Source: an uncultured bacterium
GTDB taxonomy: Bacteria > Verrucomicrobiota > Kiritimatiellia > RFP12 > UBA1067
Assembly: GCA_946401765.1 (NCBI GenBank)
Contig: CAMIVJ010000002.1
Location: forward strand, 1 to 23,955
Length of the DNA stretch: 23,955 nucleotides
Reading direction: 5' to 3'
Part shown: in pieces, positions 14,015-21,655 of the stretch
Position numbering within the stretch: the stretch's first letter is position 1
How the letters are laid out: each line of letters opens with the position of its first letter
Translations under genes and position numbers: made by a program
Notes under the pieces: generated by a model
What the model was told of the DNA's origin: nothing
What the model saw: the letters and a program-made list of their open reading frames with translations, nothing else
The model's database searches: none

Positions 14015-16492
14015 GTGCATTCTGACAACCTCGTGAAGGCGCGCTGGGCGACTCTCGGCGTGCTGGCGTGTGCGGCGGCATTTGCCGCCGGGCCGAAGAA
14101 AGTGCTGGTGTTCAGCCGGTGCGAAGGATTCAACCACAGAGATTCGATTGCCGTTGGCAACCAGACGATCCGCGCCGCGGCCGCGAAGATGGGCTACACG
14201 GTCGACTTCTCGCTCGAGTACGACGCGCTGAAGCTCGAGAACCTGAAGAAGTACGACACGCTGCTTCTGAACAACACCACAAACCTGAAGACGAAGGACA
14301 ACCCGTTCGTCGAGCCGTCGCTTATCGAATACGTGCGTGGCGGCGGCGGTCTCTGCCTCATCCATGCCGCTCTCGACAACTTCTACGACGCGCCTGCTTG
14401 CTCGATCATGGGCGGCGGCCGCTTCGACGGCCACCCCTGGGGCGCGGGCGGCGGCGAGTGGAAGTTCAAGGTCGAGGAGCCGGACCATCCCGTGAACGCC
14501 GCGTTCAAGGCGTTCGGCCCCTCCTTCGCCCTCAGCGACGAGATATACCAGCACTCCTCGCCGTTCTACGACCGCTCCCAGCTGCGCGTGCTCCTCTCCC
14601 TCGACCTCACGGATCCCGTCACGAGAGATCGCAAGGGCCAGAAGCGCGCTGACGGCGACTACGCTGTTTCCTGGGTGCGCGCGTTCGGCAAGGGGCGCGT
14701 GTTCTACACCTCGTTCGCGCACGACAGCCGCGCCTGGCGCGACCCCGTTCGCCGCGCGCACATCTTCGCCGGTCTCGCCTACTGCCTCGGCGACCTGAAG
14801 GCCCCCGACACGCCGCGCGAGATCTCGTGGAGCAAGGCCACCTCCGCCGAGCGCTGCTCGCTGCTCTCCGCCTACGCGATGCGCGGCGACGCCAAGGCCG
14901 TGGCCGCCCATCTGGACGACGCCAATGCCGACGTCGCCAGGGCTGCAGCTCTCGCCCTCGGCCGCATCGAATGCCCCAAGGCGCTTGAGCTTCTCATGAA
15001 GAAGGCGAAGGAGGCCTGCGGCGACGCCGCTCTTGCGGACGCCCGTCGCACAGCGCTCGGCGCCGCTCTTGGCCGCATGGCCGAATGCGGCAAGGCCAAG
15101 GAAGCCGCGGCGGTCGCCAAGACCGTGTACGACTGCCCCAAGGCGCCTGACGCCCTGCGCGCGGTGGCCACGCGCGTTCTCGTGAAGGCCGACGCGTCGT
15201 TCTTCTCCACCGCGCTAGCCGACAAGTCCAAGCTCGTGCGCCAGGCCGCTCTTTCCGCTGCATGCTGCGTGCCGAACGCCGCGATCGCCGCGGAGCTCAA
15301 GAAGGCCACTTGCCCCTGCCTCAAGACGGCGCTTGTCAAGTCGCTTGCCGCGAAGCGCGCCAAGGAGTGCGTGAAGACCGTCGCCGCTTGCGCAGCTGAC
15401 GCCGACGAGGACGTGGCCGTGGCCGCGCTTGAGGCGCTCGGCATGATCGGCGGCCCTGCCGACGTTCCCACCATCCTCTCGGCCCGCTCGCGCGGCGGCG
15501 CCGTGGCCGCCAAGGCCGACGAGGTGCTCGCCGAGATGGGCGGCATCGGCGACAAGATATTCGAGCTCGCGAAGGGCGACATCGGATATCTCGCCGTGGC
15601 CGCCAAGCGTGGCGAAACGAAGAATCTGAAGGGCTGGGAGCAGTTCATGAAGGCTGCGGATCCGAAGACGCGCAAGGCCGCGTGGCGCGCGTTCGGCAAG
15701 ATCAGCACGCCCGAGACGCTCGCCGCGTCGCTCGCCTGGCTTGGCTCAGTGGGCGCCGAAGAGGCGGACGTCGCGAAGACCGCTGCGTGGCACGCGCTGC
15801 GCGGCCTCCCCGCCGCCGAGCGCGACGAGAAGGTGTGGAAGGCGTGGCGCGCCGCCGGCGCGGAGGGACGCAAGGCCCTCGAGGACCTGGTGTTCCGCGC
15901 AAACGGCATCGACGCCTTCGACTTCTGGAAGAAGCACATCGATGCGGCAGGCAGCAGTTCCGTGCAGAGGGCCGCGAAGAAGGCGTATGTCGCCACGGCG
16001 GCCATAATCGAGGCCGACATCACGAAGGGCGCGAAGAAGGCCGACAGCACGAAGTGGAAGGCTTCCGCCTCGCGCGACGGGCATAACGTGAAGAACGCGT
16101 TCGACGGCAACGACAACTCGCGCTGGACGTCGGGAATGAATCCAAAGGGAGTGTGGTATGCGCTCGACTTCGGGGACAAGCTGTTCGTGGACGAAGTGAC
16201 GCTCGACACCACCAAGTCTGCCGGCGACACGCCGCGCGGGTGCGAAGTGTTCGTGAGCGACGACGGCGCCAACTGGACGGGTCCGGTGGCCGCATGCGAC
16301 GAGAACACGCAGAAGACCACCTCGTTCCGCATCGGCAAGGCGACGCGCCACCTCAAGTTCGTGGCGCTCGAATCTCGTCAGGGCCTGCACTGGTCGATCC
16401 ACGAGATCGAGGTGAAGGCGGGCGTCGACGAGGCGAAGGTGAAGAAGATCAAGGCCACTGCGGCGCAGTACCGCCAGGAAGGGGTCAGGTAA
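14015..16492 (+). CDS. Secreted ThuA-domain protein with HEAT-like repeats and C-terminal F5/8 type C domain
   Basis: GTG at 14015 is taken as the start because AAGGA lies 7 nt upstream and it gives a Sec signal (VLACAAAFAAG, cleavage near 25). The 825-residue protein has a ThuA-like domain at ~28-265: KKVLVFSRCEGFNHR, a GGGGLCLIHAA loop, GHPWGAGGGEW with the family His, and DEIYQHSSPFYDRS. Residues ~280-620 are Ala/Leu-rich HEAT-like helical repeats (AALALGRIECPKALELL, AALEALGMIGGPADV). Residues ~690-810 are a discoidin/F5-8C carbohydrate-binding-type domain (NAFDGNDNSRWTSG ... HWSIHEIEV). ThuA proteins act in disaccharide breakdown, often with a Gfo/Idh/MocA partner, and here such a gene follows almost directly. 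HEAT repeats suggest protein contacts and F5/8C suggests glycan binding. The substrate is unknown. Confidence 0.85.
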   Translation: MHSDNLVKARWATLGVLACAAAFAAGPKKVLVFSRCEGFNHRDSIAVGNQTIRAAAAKMGYTVDFSLEYDALKLENLKKYDTLLLNNTTNLKTKDNPFVEPSLIEYVRGGGGLCLIHAALDNFYDAPACSIMGGGRFDGHPWGAGGGEWKFKVEEPDHPVNAAFKAFGPSFALSDEIYQHSSPFYDRSQLRVLLSLDLTDPVTRDRKGQKRADGDYAVSWVRAFGKGRVFYTSFAHDSRAWRDPVRRAHIFAGLAYCLGDLKAPDTPREISWSKATSAERCSLLSAYAMRGDAKAVAAHLDDANADVARAAALALGRIECPKALELLMKKAKEACGDAALADARRTALGAALGRMAECGKAKEAAAVAKTVYDCPKAPDALRAVATRVLVKADASFFSTALADKSKLVRQAALSAACCVPNAAIAAELKKATCPCLKTALVKSLAAKRAKECVKTVAACAADADEDVAVAALEALGMIGGPADVPTILSARSRGGAVAAKADEVLAEMGGIGDKIFELAKGDIGYLAVAAKRGETKNLKGWEQFMKAADPKTRKAAWRAFGKISTPETLAASLAWLGSVGAEEADVAKTAAWHALRGLPAAERDEKVWKAWRAAGAEGRKALEDLVFRANGIDAFDFWKKHIDAAGSSSVQRAAKKAYVATAAIIEADITKGAKKADSTKWKASASRDGHNVKNAFDGNDNSRWTSGMNPKGVWYALDFGDKLFVDEVTLDTTKSAGDTPRGCEVFVSDDGANWTGPVAACDENTQKTTSFRIGKATRHLKFVALESRQGLHWSIHEIEVKAGVDEAKVKKIKATAAQYRQEGVR

Positions 16493-16508
16493 GATGAAGG
16501 AGCTTAAG

Positions 16509-17783
16509 ATGAAGAACGGAATCTCAAGGCGCGCATTCCTCGGCGCGGGCGCGGCGTTCGGCGCGTTCAATCTGGTGCCGGGAAGCGTGATGGGCGCGAA
16601 TGCGCCGTCCAACCGCATCGTGATGGGCATGATCGGCGTGGGCGGAATGGGCAACGGCAACATGGGCACGTTCCTGGGAATGAACGACGTCCAGGTGGTG
16701 GCCGTGTGCGACGTGAACTCCAACAAGACGGCGAGCGCGAAGAACAAGGTGGACAAGCGCTACGGCAACAAGGACTGCCGCGAATACCACGACTTCCGCG
16801 AGCTCTGCGTTCGCGACGACGTCGACGCCGTGATGATCGCCACGCCCGACCACTGGCACGCCTACGTGGGCACGTTCGCCGCCAGCCACGGCAAGGACAT
16901 CTACGGCGAGAAGCCGTTCACGCACGACCTGCTCGAGGGGCGCGCCCTCGTGCGCGCCGTGGAGCGCAACGGACGCATCTGGCAGACGGGCAGCTGGCAG
17001 CGCTCGCAGAGCGAGATGCGGCACGCCGTGGAGCTCGTGCGCAACGGGCGCCTCGGCAAGATCGCGCGCGTGGTGGTGGGCCTTCCCTCCGGCGGGCGCG
17101 GGCACAACAAGGGCCTCACTGTCACGCCCGTGCCGAAGGAGCTCGACTGGAACTTCTGGCTCGGCCCGGCGCCGTGGCGCGAGTTCACGGGCGTCTATGA
17201 CTGGGACTGGCGCTGGGTCTCCGACTGGGGCGGCGGCCAGCTCATGGACTGGATCGGCCACCACGGCGACATCGCCCAGTGGGGCCTCGGCACCGACCGC
17301 ACAGGTCCCGTGCTCTTCGAGGGCACGGCGCCCTACGACCGGGAGGGCATCTACGACACGCCCAAGTCCTACCGCATCGAGTGCGAATACGCCAACGGCG
17401 TGAAGCTGACCGTGGCGGACAACCAGCAGGTGCGCGACGGCGCCACCTGGTACGGCGAGAACGGCGAGTGGGTGTGGGTGACCCGCGGCAGGTGGGACGC
17501 CTCCACCCCCGCGCTCAAGAACGCCCGCATCGAGGCCGGCGAGATTCGCTTCAAGAGCCCTGGCCACCAGCGCCAGTTCATCGACTGCGTGAAGTCCCGC
17601 AAGACCACCCTCACTCCGGCTGAAGTGGCCCATCGCTCTGCCAGCATCGGCCACCTCTGCCAGATCGCGCTCAAGACGCGCCGGAAGATCAGGTGGAACC
17701 CCGACACGGAGACGATCGTGGACGACGCCGAGGCTTCGCGCCTGCTCGGCCGCGCGCCGCGCGGGCCCTGGGCGCTCTGCTAG
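16509..17783 (+). CDS. Tat-exported Gfo/Idh/MocA-family oxidoreductase
   Basis: Two in-frame ATGs exist, at 16494 and 16509. The second is preferred because AAGGAG (16497-16502) lies 6 nt ahead and the protein then starts directly with a Tat signal, MKNGISRRAFLGAGAAFGAF, with the twin-arginine SRRAFLG. The 424-residue protein has a Rossmann NAD(P)-binding fold beginning at ~40 with GVGGMG (43-48), the EKPF motif (~134-137) with the conserved Lys, and HWHAYVGTF and DWIGHHGDIAQWG later, where family His/Asp residues act in catalysis. It ends in the Gfo/Idh/MocA C-terminal beta domain. Such enzymes oxidise or reduce sugars using tightly held NAD(P). It begins within 20 bp of the ThuA gene stop, so the two form an operon for periplasmic sugar conversion, comparable in pairing to thuA/thuB. 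Substrate and cofactor preference are not readable. Confidence 0.88.
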   Translation: MKNGISRRAFLGAGAAFGAFNLVPGSVMGANAPSNRIVMGMIGVGGMGNGNMGTFLGMNDVQVVAVCDVNSNKTASAKNKVDKRYGNKDCREYHDFRELCVRDDVDAVMIATPDHWHAYVGTFAASHGKDIYGEKPFTHDLLEGRALVRAVERNGRIWQTGSWQRSQSEMRHAVELVRNGRLGKIARVVVGLPSGGRGHNKGLTVTPVPKELDWNFWLGPAPWREFTGVYDWDWRWVSDWGGGQLMDWIGHHGDIAQWGLGTDRTGPVLFEGTAPYDREGIYDTPKSYRIECEYANGVKLTVADNQQVRDGATWYGENGEWVWVTRGRWDASTPALKNARIEAGEIRFKSPGHQRQFIDCVKSRKTTLTPAEVAHRSASIGHLCQIALKTRRKIRWNPDTETIVDDAEASRLLGRAPRGPWALC

Positions 17784-17803
17784 CCGAAAGGTGCAACTTA
17801 CCG

Positions 17804-17833
17804 TTGTCTAATCAATGGTTTGTTTGGTATAAT
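17804..17833 (+). promoter_or_regulatory. Promoter of the ferredoxin-permease-azlCD operon
   Basis: TTGTCT (17804-17809), an 18-bp spacer and a perfect TATAAT (17828-17833), with TG at 17825-17826, lie in the gap after the oxidoreductase gene. AAGGAGGA (17853-17860) precedes the ferredoxin ATG by 7 nt, a strong ribosome binding site. Confidence 0.75.
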
Positions 17834-17867
17834 CACTACATCTCTCAACAACAAGGAGGAATTGAAA

Positions 17868-18041
17868 ATGGCTCACAAGATTGACCCCGAGAAGTGCGTG
17901 GCGTGCGGCTGCTGCAAGGACGCCTGCCCCGCCGAGGCTATTGCCGAAGGCTCGCCCGCGTACGTGATCGACGCCGACAAGTGCGTTGACTGCGGCGCGT
18001 GCGCCGGCACCTGCCCGAACGAAGCGATTGCCCCGGCGTGA
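17868..18041 (+). CDS. 2[4Fe-4S] ferredoxin
   Basis: ATG at 17868 follows an excellent Shine-Dalgarno (AAGGAGGA); an earlier in-frame ATG at 17820 lies within the promoter and is ignored. The 57-residue protein MAHKIDPEKCVACGCCKDAC... contains two CxxCxxCxxxCP clusters, CVACGCCKDACP and CVDCGACAGTCP, typical of small clostridial-type ferredoxins that carry electrons at low potential in the cytoplasm. Its last codons overlap the GTG start of the permease gene (GTGA: GTG start, TGA stop), so translation of the two is probably coupled. A ferredoxin heading a permease operon is unusual: it may serve a redox step linked to the transported metal or metalloid, or simply share a promoter. The partner enzyme is not in the window. 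Confidence 0.9.
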   Translation: MAHKIDPEKCVACGCCKDACPAEAIAEGSPAYVIDADKCVDCGACAGTCPNEAIAPA

Positions 18042-18877
18042 TCGACTTCATTCTAGACAACCTGCTGCTGCTTCCATTCCTGTTTCCGGCCTACCTTGTG
18101 CTGGAGTGGATGGAAGCGCATGCGGGAGACGCGCTCGAGCGAAAGCTCGGGCGTGTCAGTCAATGGGGACCGTTCTTCGGCGCGGCCGCGGGCGTTGTGC
18201 CGCAGTGCGGCTTCTCCGCCGCGGCGGCTTCTCTGTACGCGGGCGGCGCGATCACGGCGGGCACGCTCGTTGCGGTCTTTCTCTCCACGTCCGACGAGCT
18301 GATCCCCGTGCTACTCTCTAAGCAGGTGTCGCCCGCTTTCGTGTTCAGGCTCGCAGGGCTCAAGGTTCTCTTCGCCGTGTTCGCCGGCTTTGCGGTGAAC
18401 GCGTTTCTTTACTGCATCGGTCGGAGGGGACCGTCGCCGCATGTCGACGAACTGTGCGCGCGCAGCAGGTGCCACTGCTCCAATCATCGCGGGATACTCG
18501 TTCCGGCCCTCATCCACACGGCCGAGATATTCCTCTTCCTGCTCGTTGTCTCTGCCGTGATAGAGCTTGTGATGCACTACTGCGGCGGCGAGGAGGCGAT
18601 GAAGGGGCTGGTGTTCAACAAGCCGTTCCTCGGAGAGATGCTTGGCGGGCTTATAGGGCTTGTGCCGAACTGCGCAGTCTCGGCCGCGTGCGCCGAGCTG
18701 TATTCGGCAGGCGGAATGTCGCCTGGCGCATTGTGCGCGGCGTCTCTCACAGGCGCGGGCATGGGAATGCTCGTTCTCTTCCGCACGCACCGGCATTTCC
18801 TGCAGAATCTTGGAATACTCGCTGCCACGTATCTCTTCGGCGTGCTGTTCGGGTACATAGGCGGGATGTTCCTCTGA
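18038..18877 (+). CDS. ArsP_2-type (PF11449, putative heavy-metal/arsenic efflux) permease
   Basis: The GTG at 18038 overlaps the ferredoxin stop and gives a 279-residue polytopic membrane protein starting MIDFILDNLLLLPFLFPAYL. The hallmark repeat is visible twice: GVVPQCGFSAAAASLYAGG with TLVAVFLSTSDELIPVLLS (~45-90), and GLVPNCAVSAACAELYSAGG with AGMGMLVLFRTH (~205-250). Between them CHCSNH precedes a long hydrophobic segment with HTAEIF. This matches the PF11449 putative 10-TM heavy-metal exporters, annotated variously as arsenic efflux or putative manganese transporters. The two homologous halves, each with a Cys in a P-x-C motif, suggest an internal duplication and thiol ligands for the cargo. 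Its stop TGA shares a base with the AzlC start (TGATG). The cargo cannot be told from sequence alone. Confidence 0.82.
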   Translation: MIDFILDNLLLLPFLFPAYLVLEWMEAHAGDALERKLGRVSQWGPFFGAAAGVVPQCGFSAAAASLYAGGAITAGTLVAVFLSTSDELIPVLLSKQVSPAFVFRLAGLKVLFAVFAGFAVNAFLYCIGRRGPSPHVDELCARSRCHCSNHRGILVPALIHTAEIFLFLLVVSAVIELVMHYCGGEEAMKGLVFNKPFLGEMLGGLIGLVPNCAVSAACAELYSAGGMSPGALCAASLTGAGMGMLVLFRTHRHFLQNLGILAATYLFGVLFGYIGGMFL

Positions 18878-19665
18878 TGGACGGCGAATCAAAGAAGCCG
18901 CGCCGCGGAATCGCCGCGAGGGCGTTCGTGGCAACTCTGCCGGTTTTCGCGGGCTACATCTCGATGGGATTCGCGGCGGGTCTGCTGCTGTCGATACAGT
19001 ACGCGACGGCATGGTCCGTATTCTGGGCGCCCGTGACGAGCGGCACGTTCATATCGGGTATGCTGCAGTTCCTGCTGCTCGACTGGATCCGCGAGATGAC
19101 GCCGATCATGGACGTGATCGTGGTGACCATCTGCCTCAACGTGCGCTATTCGCTTTACGGAATCTCTCTCATCGAGCGCTTCAAGGCGGCGCCGCTTTTC
19201 ACGCGCCTCTACCTGATCGGAACGGTGACGGACGAATCGTACGCGCTGCAGACGCAGTGCCCGTGGCCGCCCGGACGCGCCTCCACCCGCTACTGCTTCC
19301 TCATTGCCATGTTCGACCATTTCTATTGGTTTCTGGGCGCGACGAGCGGCGCTCTTGCGGGCATCTGCGCGCAGGGCATCTTCTCGCGCGAGCGCGTTGA
19401 GGCGTGCACGCGGGGAATAGACTTCGCGATGACGGCGCTCTTCATAGTGATTCTCGTGGACCAGGTGAAGAGCCGCGAGAACCGCGCGCCGGCCGTGATA
19501 GGTCTTGCCGTGTCGAGCCTCGTGTTCTGCTCGATTGCGGCGTTCGCCGGTTTCTCTGCGGCGAAGGGCGGGATGTTGATACCTACGATGGTGCTGATAG
19601 TGTGCTCGTTTCTGGCGCTGAGGGGACGCCTCGATCCCGAACGCAGGAAAGGTGGCGCGGCATGA
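18877..19665 (+). CDS. azlC: AzlC-family branched-chain amino acid exporter, large subunit
   Basis: ATG at 18877 overlaps the upstream stop by one base and gives a 262-residue membrane protein. After a short basic cytoplasmic head (SKKPRRGIAARAF) come the AzlC signatures: ATLPVFAGYISMGFAAGLLL, then FWAPVTSGTFISGMLQFL, and VRYSLYGISLIERF, corresponding to the family's N/V-R-x-x-LYG-x-SL loop. A hydrophobic C-terminal half follows. AzlC with AzlD exports branched-chain amino acids such as leucine in Bacillus. The length is slightly above the usual 230-240. The overlapping junctions on both sides show it is part of the same operon as the permease, ferredoxin and AzlD. Whether it exports amino acids or another solute in this organism is not shown. 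Confidence 0.85.
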   Translation: MDGESKKPRRGIAARAFVATLPVFAGYISMGFAAGLLLSIQYATAWSVFWAPVTSGTFISGMLQFLLLDWIREMTPIMDVIVVTICLNVRYSLYGISLIERFKAAPLFTRLYLIGTVTDESYALQTQCPWPPGRASTRYCFLIAMFDHFYWFLGATSGALAGICAQGIFSRERVEACTRGIDFAMTALFIVILVDQVKSRENRAPAVIGLAVSSLVFCSIAAFAGFSAAKGGMLIPTMVLIVCSFLALRGRLDPERRKGGAA

Positions 19666-20006
19666 GCGAGACTGGGCGCTATCTTGTTCTTGTGCTTGTG
19701 GCGGTGGCCGTGGTGTCGTACCTCCTGCGCGCGCTGCCTTTCGTGCTGTTCGGCTCGGGGAGGCGTCCGCCGGACGTTGTCAGGTACATAGGCTCCCTCC
19801 TTGCACCGTCGGTGATGGCGATGCTCGTGGTGTACTGCTTCGCGGGCTACCTCAAGAACGGCTGCCTGGATACGCCCCTCCACGGCGGCGCCGAGCTTGC
19901 CGCCTCGGCGCTCACGGTGGCGCTGCATCTATGGCGCGGCAATCCGCTCCTCTCGATTGCCTGCGGCACCGCTCTCTACATGTTCCTCATACGCGGCGCG
20001 TTCTAG
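19662..20006 (+). CDS. azlD: AzlD-family branched-chain amino acid transport subunit
   Basis: ATG at 19662 overlaps the AzlC stop (ATGA). The 114-residue protein has about four hydrophobic segments: YLVLVLVAVAVVSYLLRALPF, IGSLLAPSVMAMLVVYCF, LAASALTVALHLW and the C-terminal LLSIACGTALYMFLIRGAF. Conserved features of the family are the early LRALPF motif and the GSLLAPSVMAMLVVY helix. AzlD is the small partner of AzlC and is expected to form the export complex in the inner membrane. Placing the pair behind an ArsP_2-type permease is not a standard arrangement I know. The gene ends the overlapping operon. The 65-bp gap before the next gene holds an ATGGCG/CGCCAT repeat (20010-20035) but no convincing terminator or promoter. 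Confidence 0.85.
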   Translation: MSETGRYLVLVLVAVAVVSYLLRALPFVLFGSGRRPPDVVRYIGSLLAPSVMAMLVVYCFAGYLKNGCLDTPLHGGAELAASALTVALHLWRGNPLLSIACGTALYMFLIRGAF

Positions 20007-20071
20007 CCTCATGGCGGCAAGATGCTAATGCGCCATTGGGATTCCATAAGATTTTCACAAGGAGGTCAACC

Positions 20072-21523
20072 ATGAAAGACAAGCCAGTTTCGGCGAATGG
20101 AAGATTCATCACTCGTAGATGGTTCTGCGGCGGTCTCGCCAGCTTCGGCGCGGCGGCCGGAACGAGGCTGTTTGCGGCCCAGGGCGCAGCGGCGCAGCCA
20201 GGCGCGCGCCTGAAGATCGGCGTGCTGAGCGACGTGCACCTGAAGAATCCTGGCGACGAGGTCACCTTCCTCAAGGCGCTTGAGTATTTCAGGGACAGCG
20301 GCGCGGACGGCGTGCTGATCGCCGGCGACATTGCCGACACCGGGCGCGCCTTTGAGCTCAAGCTCTGCGCCGACAGCTGGTATAAGATATTCCCCGGCGG
20401 CAAGGCGCCGGATGGCCGTCCCGTGGAGCAGCTGTTCGTCTATGGCAACCATGACATCGACGGCTGGAACTGGAAGGGGAACGCCAAGCGCTACAAAGAC
20501 GACCCCGAGTTGAAGAAGACCGACGCCATCGGCTTCGAGAACAACCGCGCCCGCGTATGGGAGGAGCTGTTCCACGAGAAGTACGAGCCCATCTGGCTGA
20601 AGCGCGTGAAAGGCTTCGCGTTCATCGGCGCGCACTGGGGCAACATACGCATCGAGGAGTTCATGAAGGAGCATGGCAAGGAGATCGATCCCTCTCTGCC
20701 GTTCTTCTACACGCAGCACGCGCATCCGCGCGACACGTGCTTTGGCTCGTGGGCGTGGGGGCGTGACGACGGCAGGTCCACGCGCGCGCTGAGCCCGTTC
20801 CCCAACGCAGTCGCGTTCTCTGGCCACAGCCACTACACGCTCACCGACGAGCGGACCGTGTGGCAGGGCGCGTTCACGTCCGTGAACACCGCATCCCTCA
20901 AATACGCCTCGGCCGACTACTCCCTGCGCGAGAACATGCCCGGCAACGGACACGGCTACCGCGGCGAGAAGCGTCGGCACCTTATGCCGAACATCCCGAC
21001 CTCCAACGGACGCCAGGGGATGCTGATGTCCGTGTTCGACGACCACATCGCGCTTGAGCGCCGCGAGTTCGTGACCGGACAGTCCCTTGGCGACGACTGG
21101 GTGCTGCCGCTGCCCTGCGCCGAGTCCAAGCCGTTCGCCTACGCCGCGCACGCCAAGAGGCGTACCGCGCCTGAATTCGCGGAAGGTGCCGCGCCGAAGG
21201 TCGAGGCGAGGAGGGACGAGAAGAACGGCGAGCTGCTGGAGATCAAGTTCCCCGCGGCGCAGACCCGCGGGAAATGCCGCGTGTTCGAGTACGAGATCAC
21301 GGCGGTGCTTACGGAGGACGATGTCGACCTTGTCCAGCTGCAGCGCCGCGTGATGGCGAACGACTTTCATCTGCCAGAGACGAAGGACGGTGTGCCCGGA
21401 AGCTGCGTGATCGCGGCGGCCGATCTGCCGAGGAAGGGACGCTATCGCTTCGACGTGAGGCCGTTGGAGTGCTTCGGGCTGAAGGGACGTGCGATCAGCG
21501 CAAGCTTTGACGTGCGAGGCTGA
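20072..21523 (+). CDS. Tat-exported calcineurin-like metallophosphoesterase
   Basis: ATG at 20072 follows AAGGAGG (20059-20065). The 483-residue protein has a Tat signal, FITRRWFCGGLASFGAAAG, with twin Arg at 15-16. The metallophosphoesterase motifs appear in order: DVH (54-56), GD (85-86, IAGDIAD), GNHD (125-128) and GHSH (251-254). These supply the two-metal site of calcineurin-type phosphoesterases. A beta-rich C-terminal region (~350-483) without recognisable motifs follows, possibly a substrate-specificity or carbohydrate-contacting domain. Periplasmic members act on phosphodiesters or phosphomonoesters of nucleotides, phytate-like or glycan substrates; which applies here is unknown. It may be read through from the azl operon, since no promoter is evident in the 65-bp gap. 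An unpaired Cys in the signal (WFCGG) is odd but does not form a lipobox. Confidence 0.85.
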   Translation: MKDKPVSANGRFITRRWFCGGLASFGAAAGTRLFAAQGAAAQPGARLKIGVLSDVHLKNPGDEVTFLKALEYFRDSGADGVLIAGDIADTGRAFELKLCADSWYKIFPGGKAPDGRPVEQLFVYGNHDIDGWNWKGNAKRYKDDPELKKTDAIGFENNRARVWEELFHEKYEPIWLKRVKGFAFIGAHWGNIRIEEFMKEHGKEIDPSLPFFYTQHAHPRDTCFGSWAWGRDDGRSTRALSPFPNAVAFSGHSHYTLTDERTVWQGAFTSVNTASLKYASADYSLRENMPGNGHGYRGEKRRHLMPNIPTSNGRQGMLMSVFDDHIALERREFVTGQSLGDDWVLPLPCAESKPFAYAAHAKRRTAPEFAEGAAPKVEARRDEKNGELLEIKFPAAQTRGKCRVFEYEITAVLTEDDVDLVQLQRRVMANDFHLPETKDGVPGSCVIAAADLPRKGRYRFDVRPLECFGLKGRAISASFDVRG

Positions 21524-21600
21524 TGCGGCTGCCGCGGATGAACGCCGCCGCTACGCCTCATTTCGGACGAAATTCGATATCGCGCGGCGCGGGTGGATTT

Positions 21601-21608
21601 GATAGAAT
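21601..21608 (+). promoter_or_regulatory. Extended -10 promoter of the HzsA-like gene
   Basis: TTTGATAGAAT, with -10 TAGAAT at 21603-21608, lies in the 132-bp gap. No good -35 is visible at 16-18 bp (TCGCGC at 17 bp). The start codon at 21656 is preceded by AAGGAG (21641-21646) at 9 nt. Confidence 0.55.
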
Positions 21609-21655
21609 ATTGGCAAGCGGGAATGATGCTCTTCCCGTGCAAGGAGTAGTCAGCG

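Noticed and set aside
14872..16356. A 494-residue - strand frame over the ThuA gene
   Set aside because: It lies opposite the HEAT and F5/8C regions and is Ser/Ala/Arg-rich without domain motifs.
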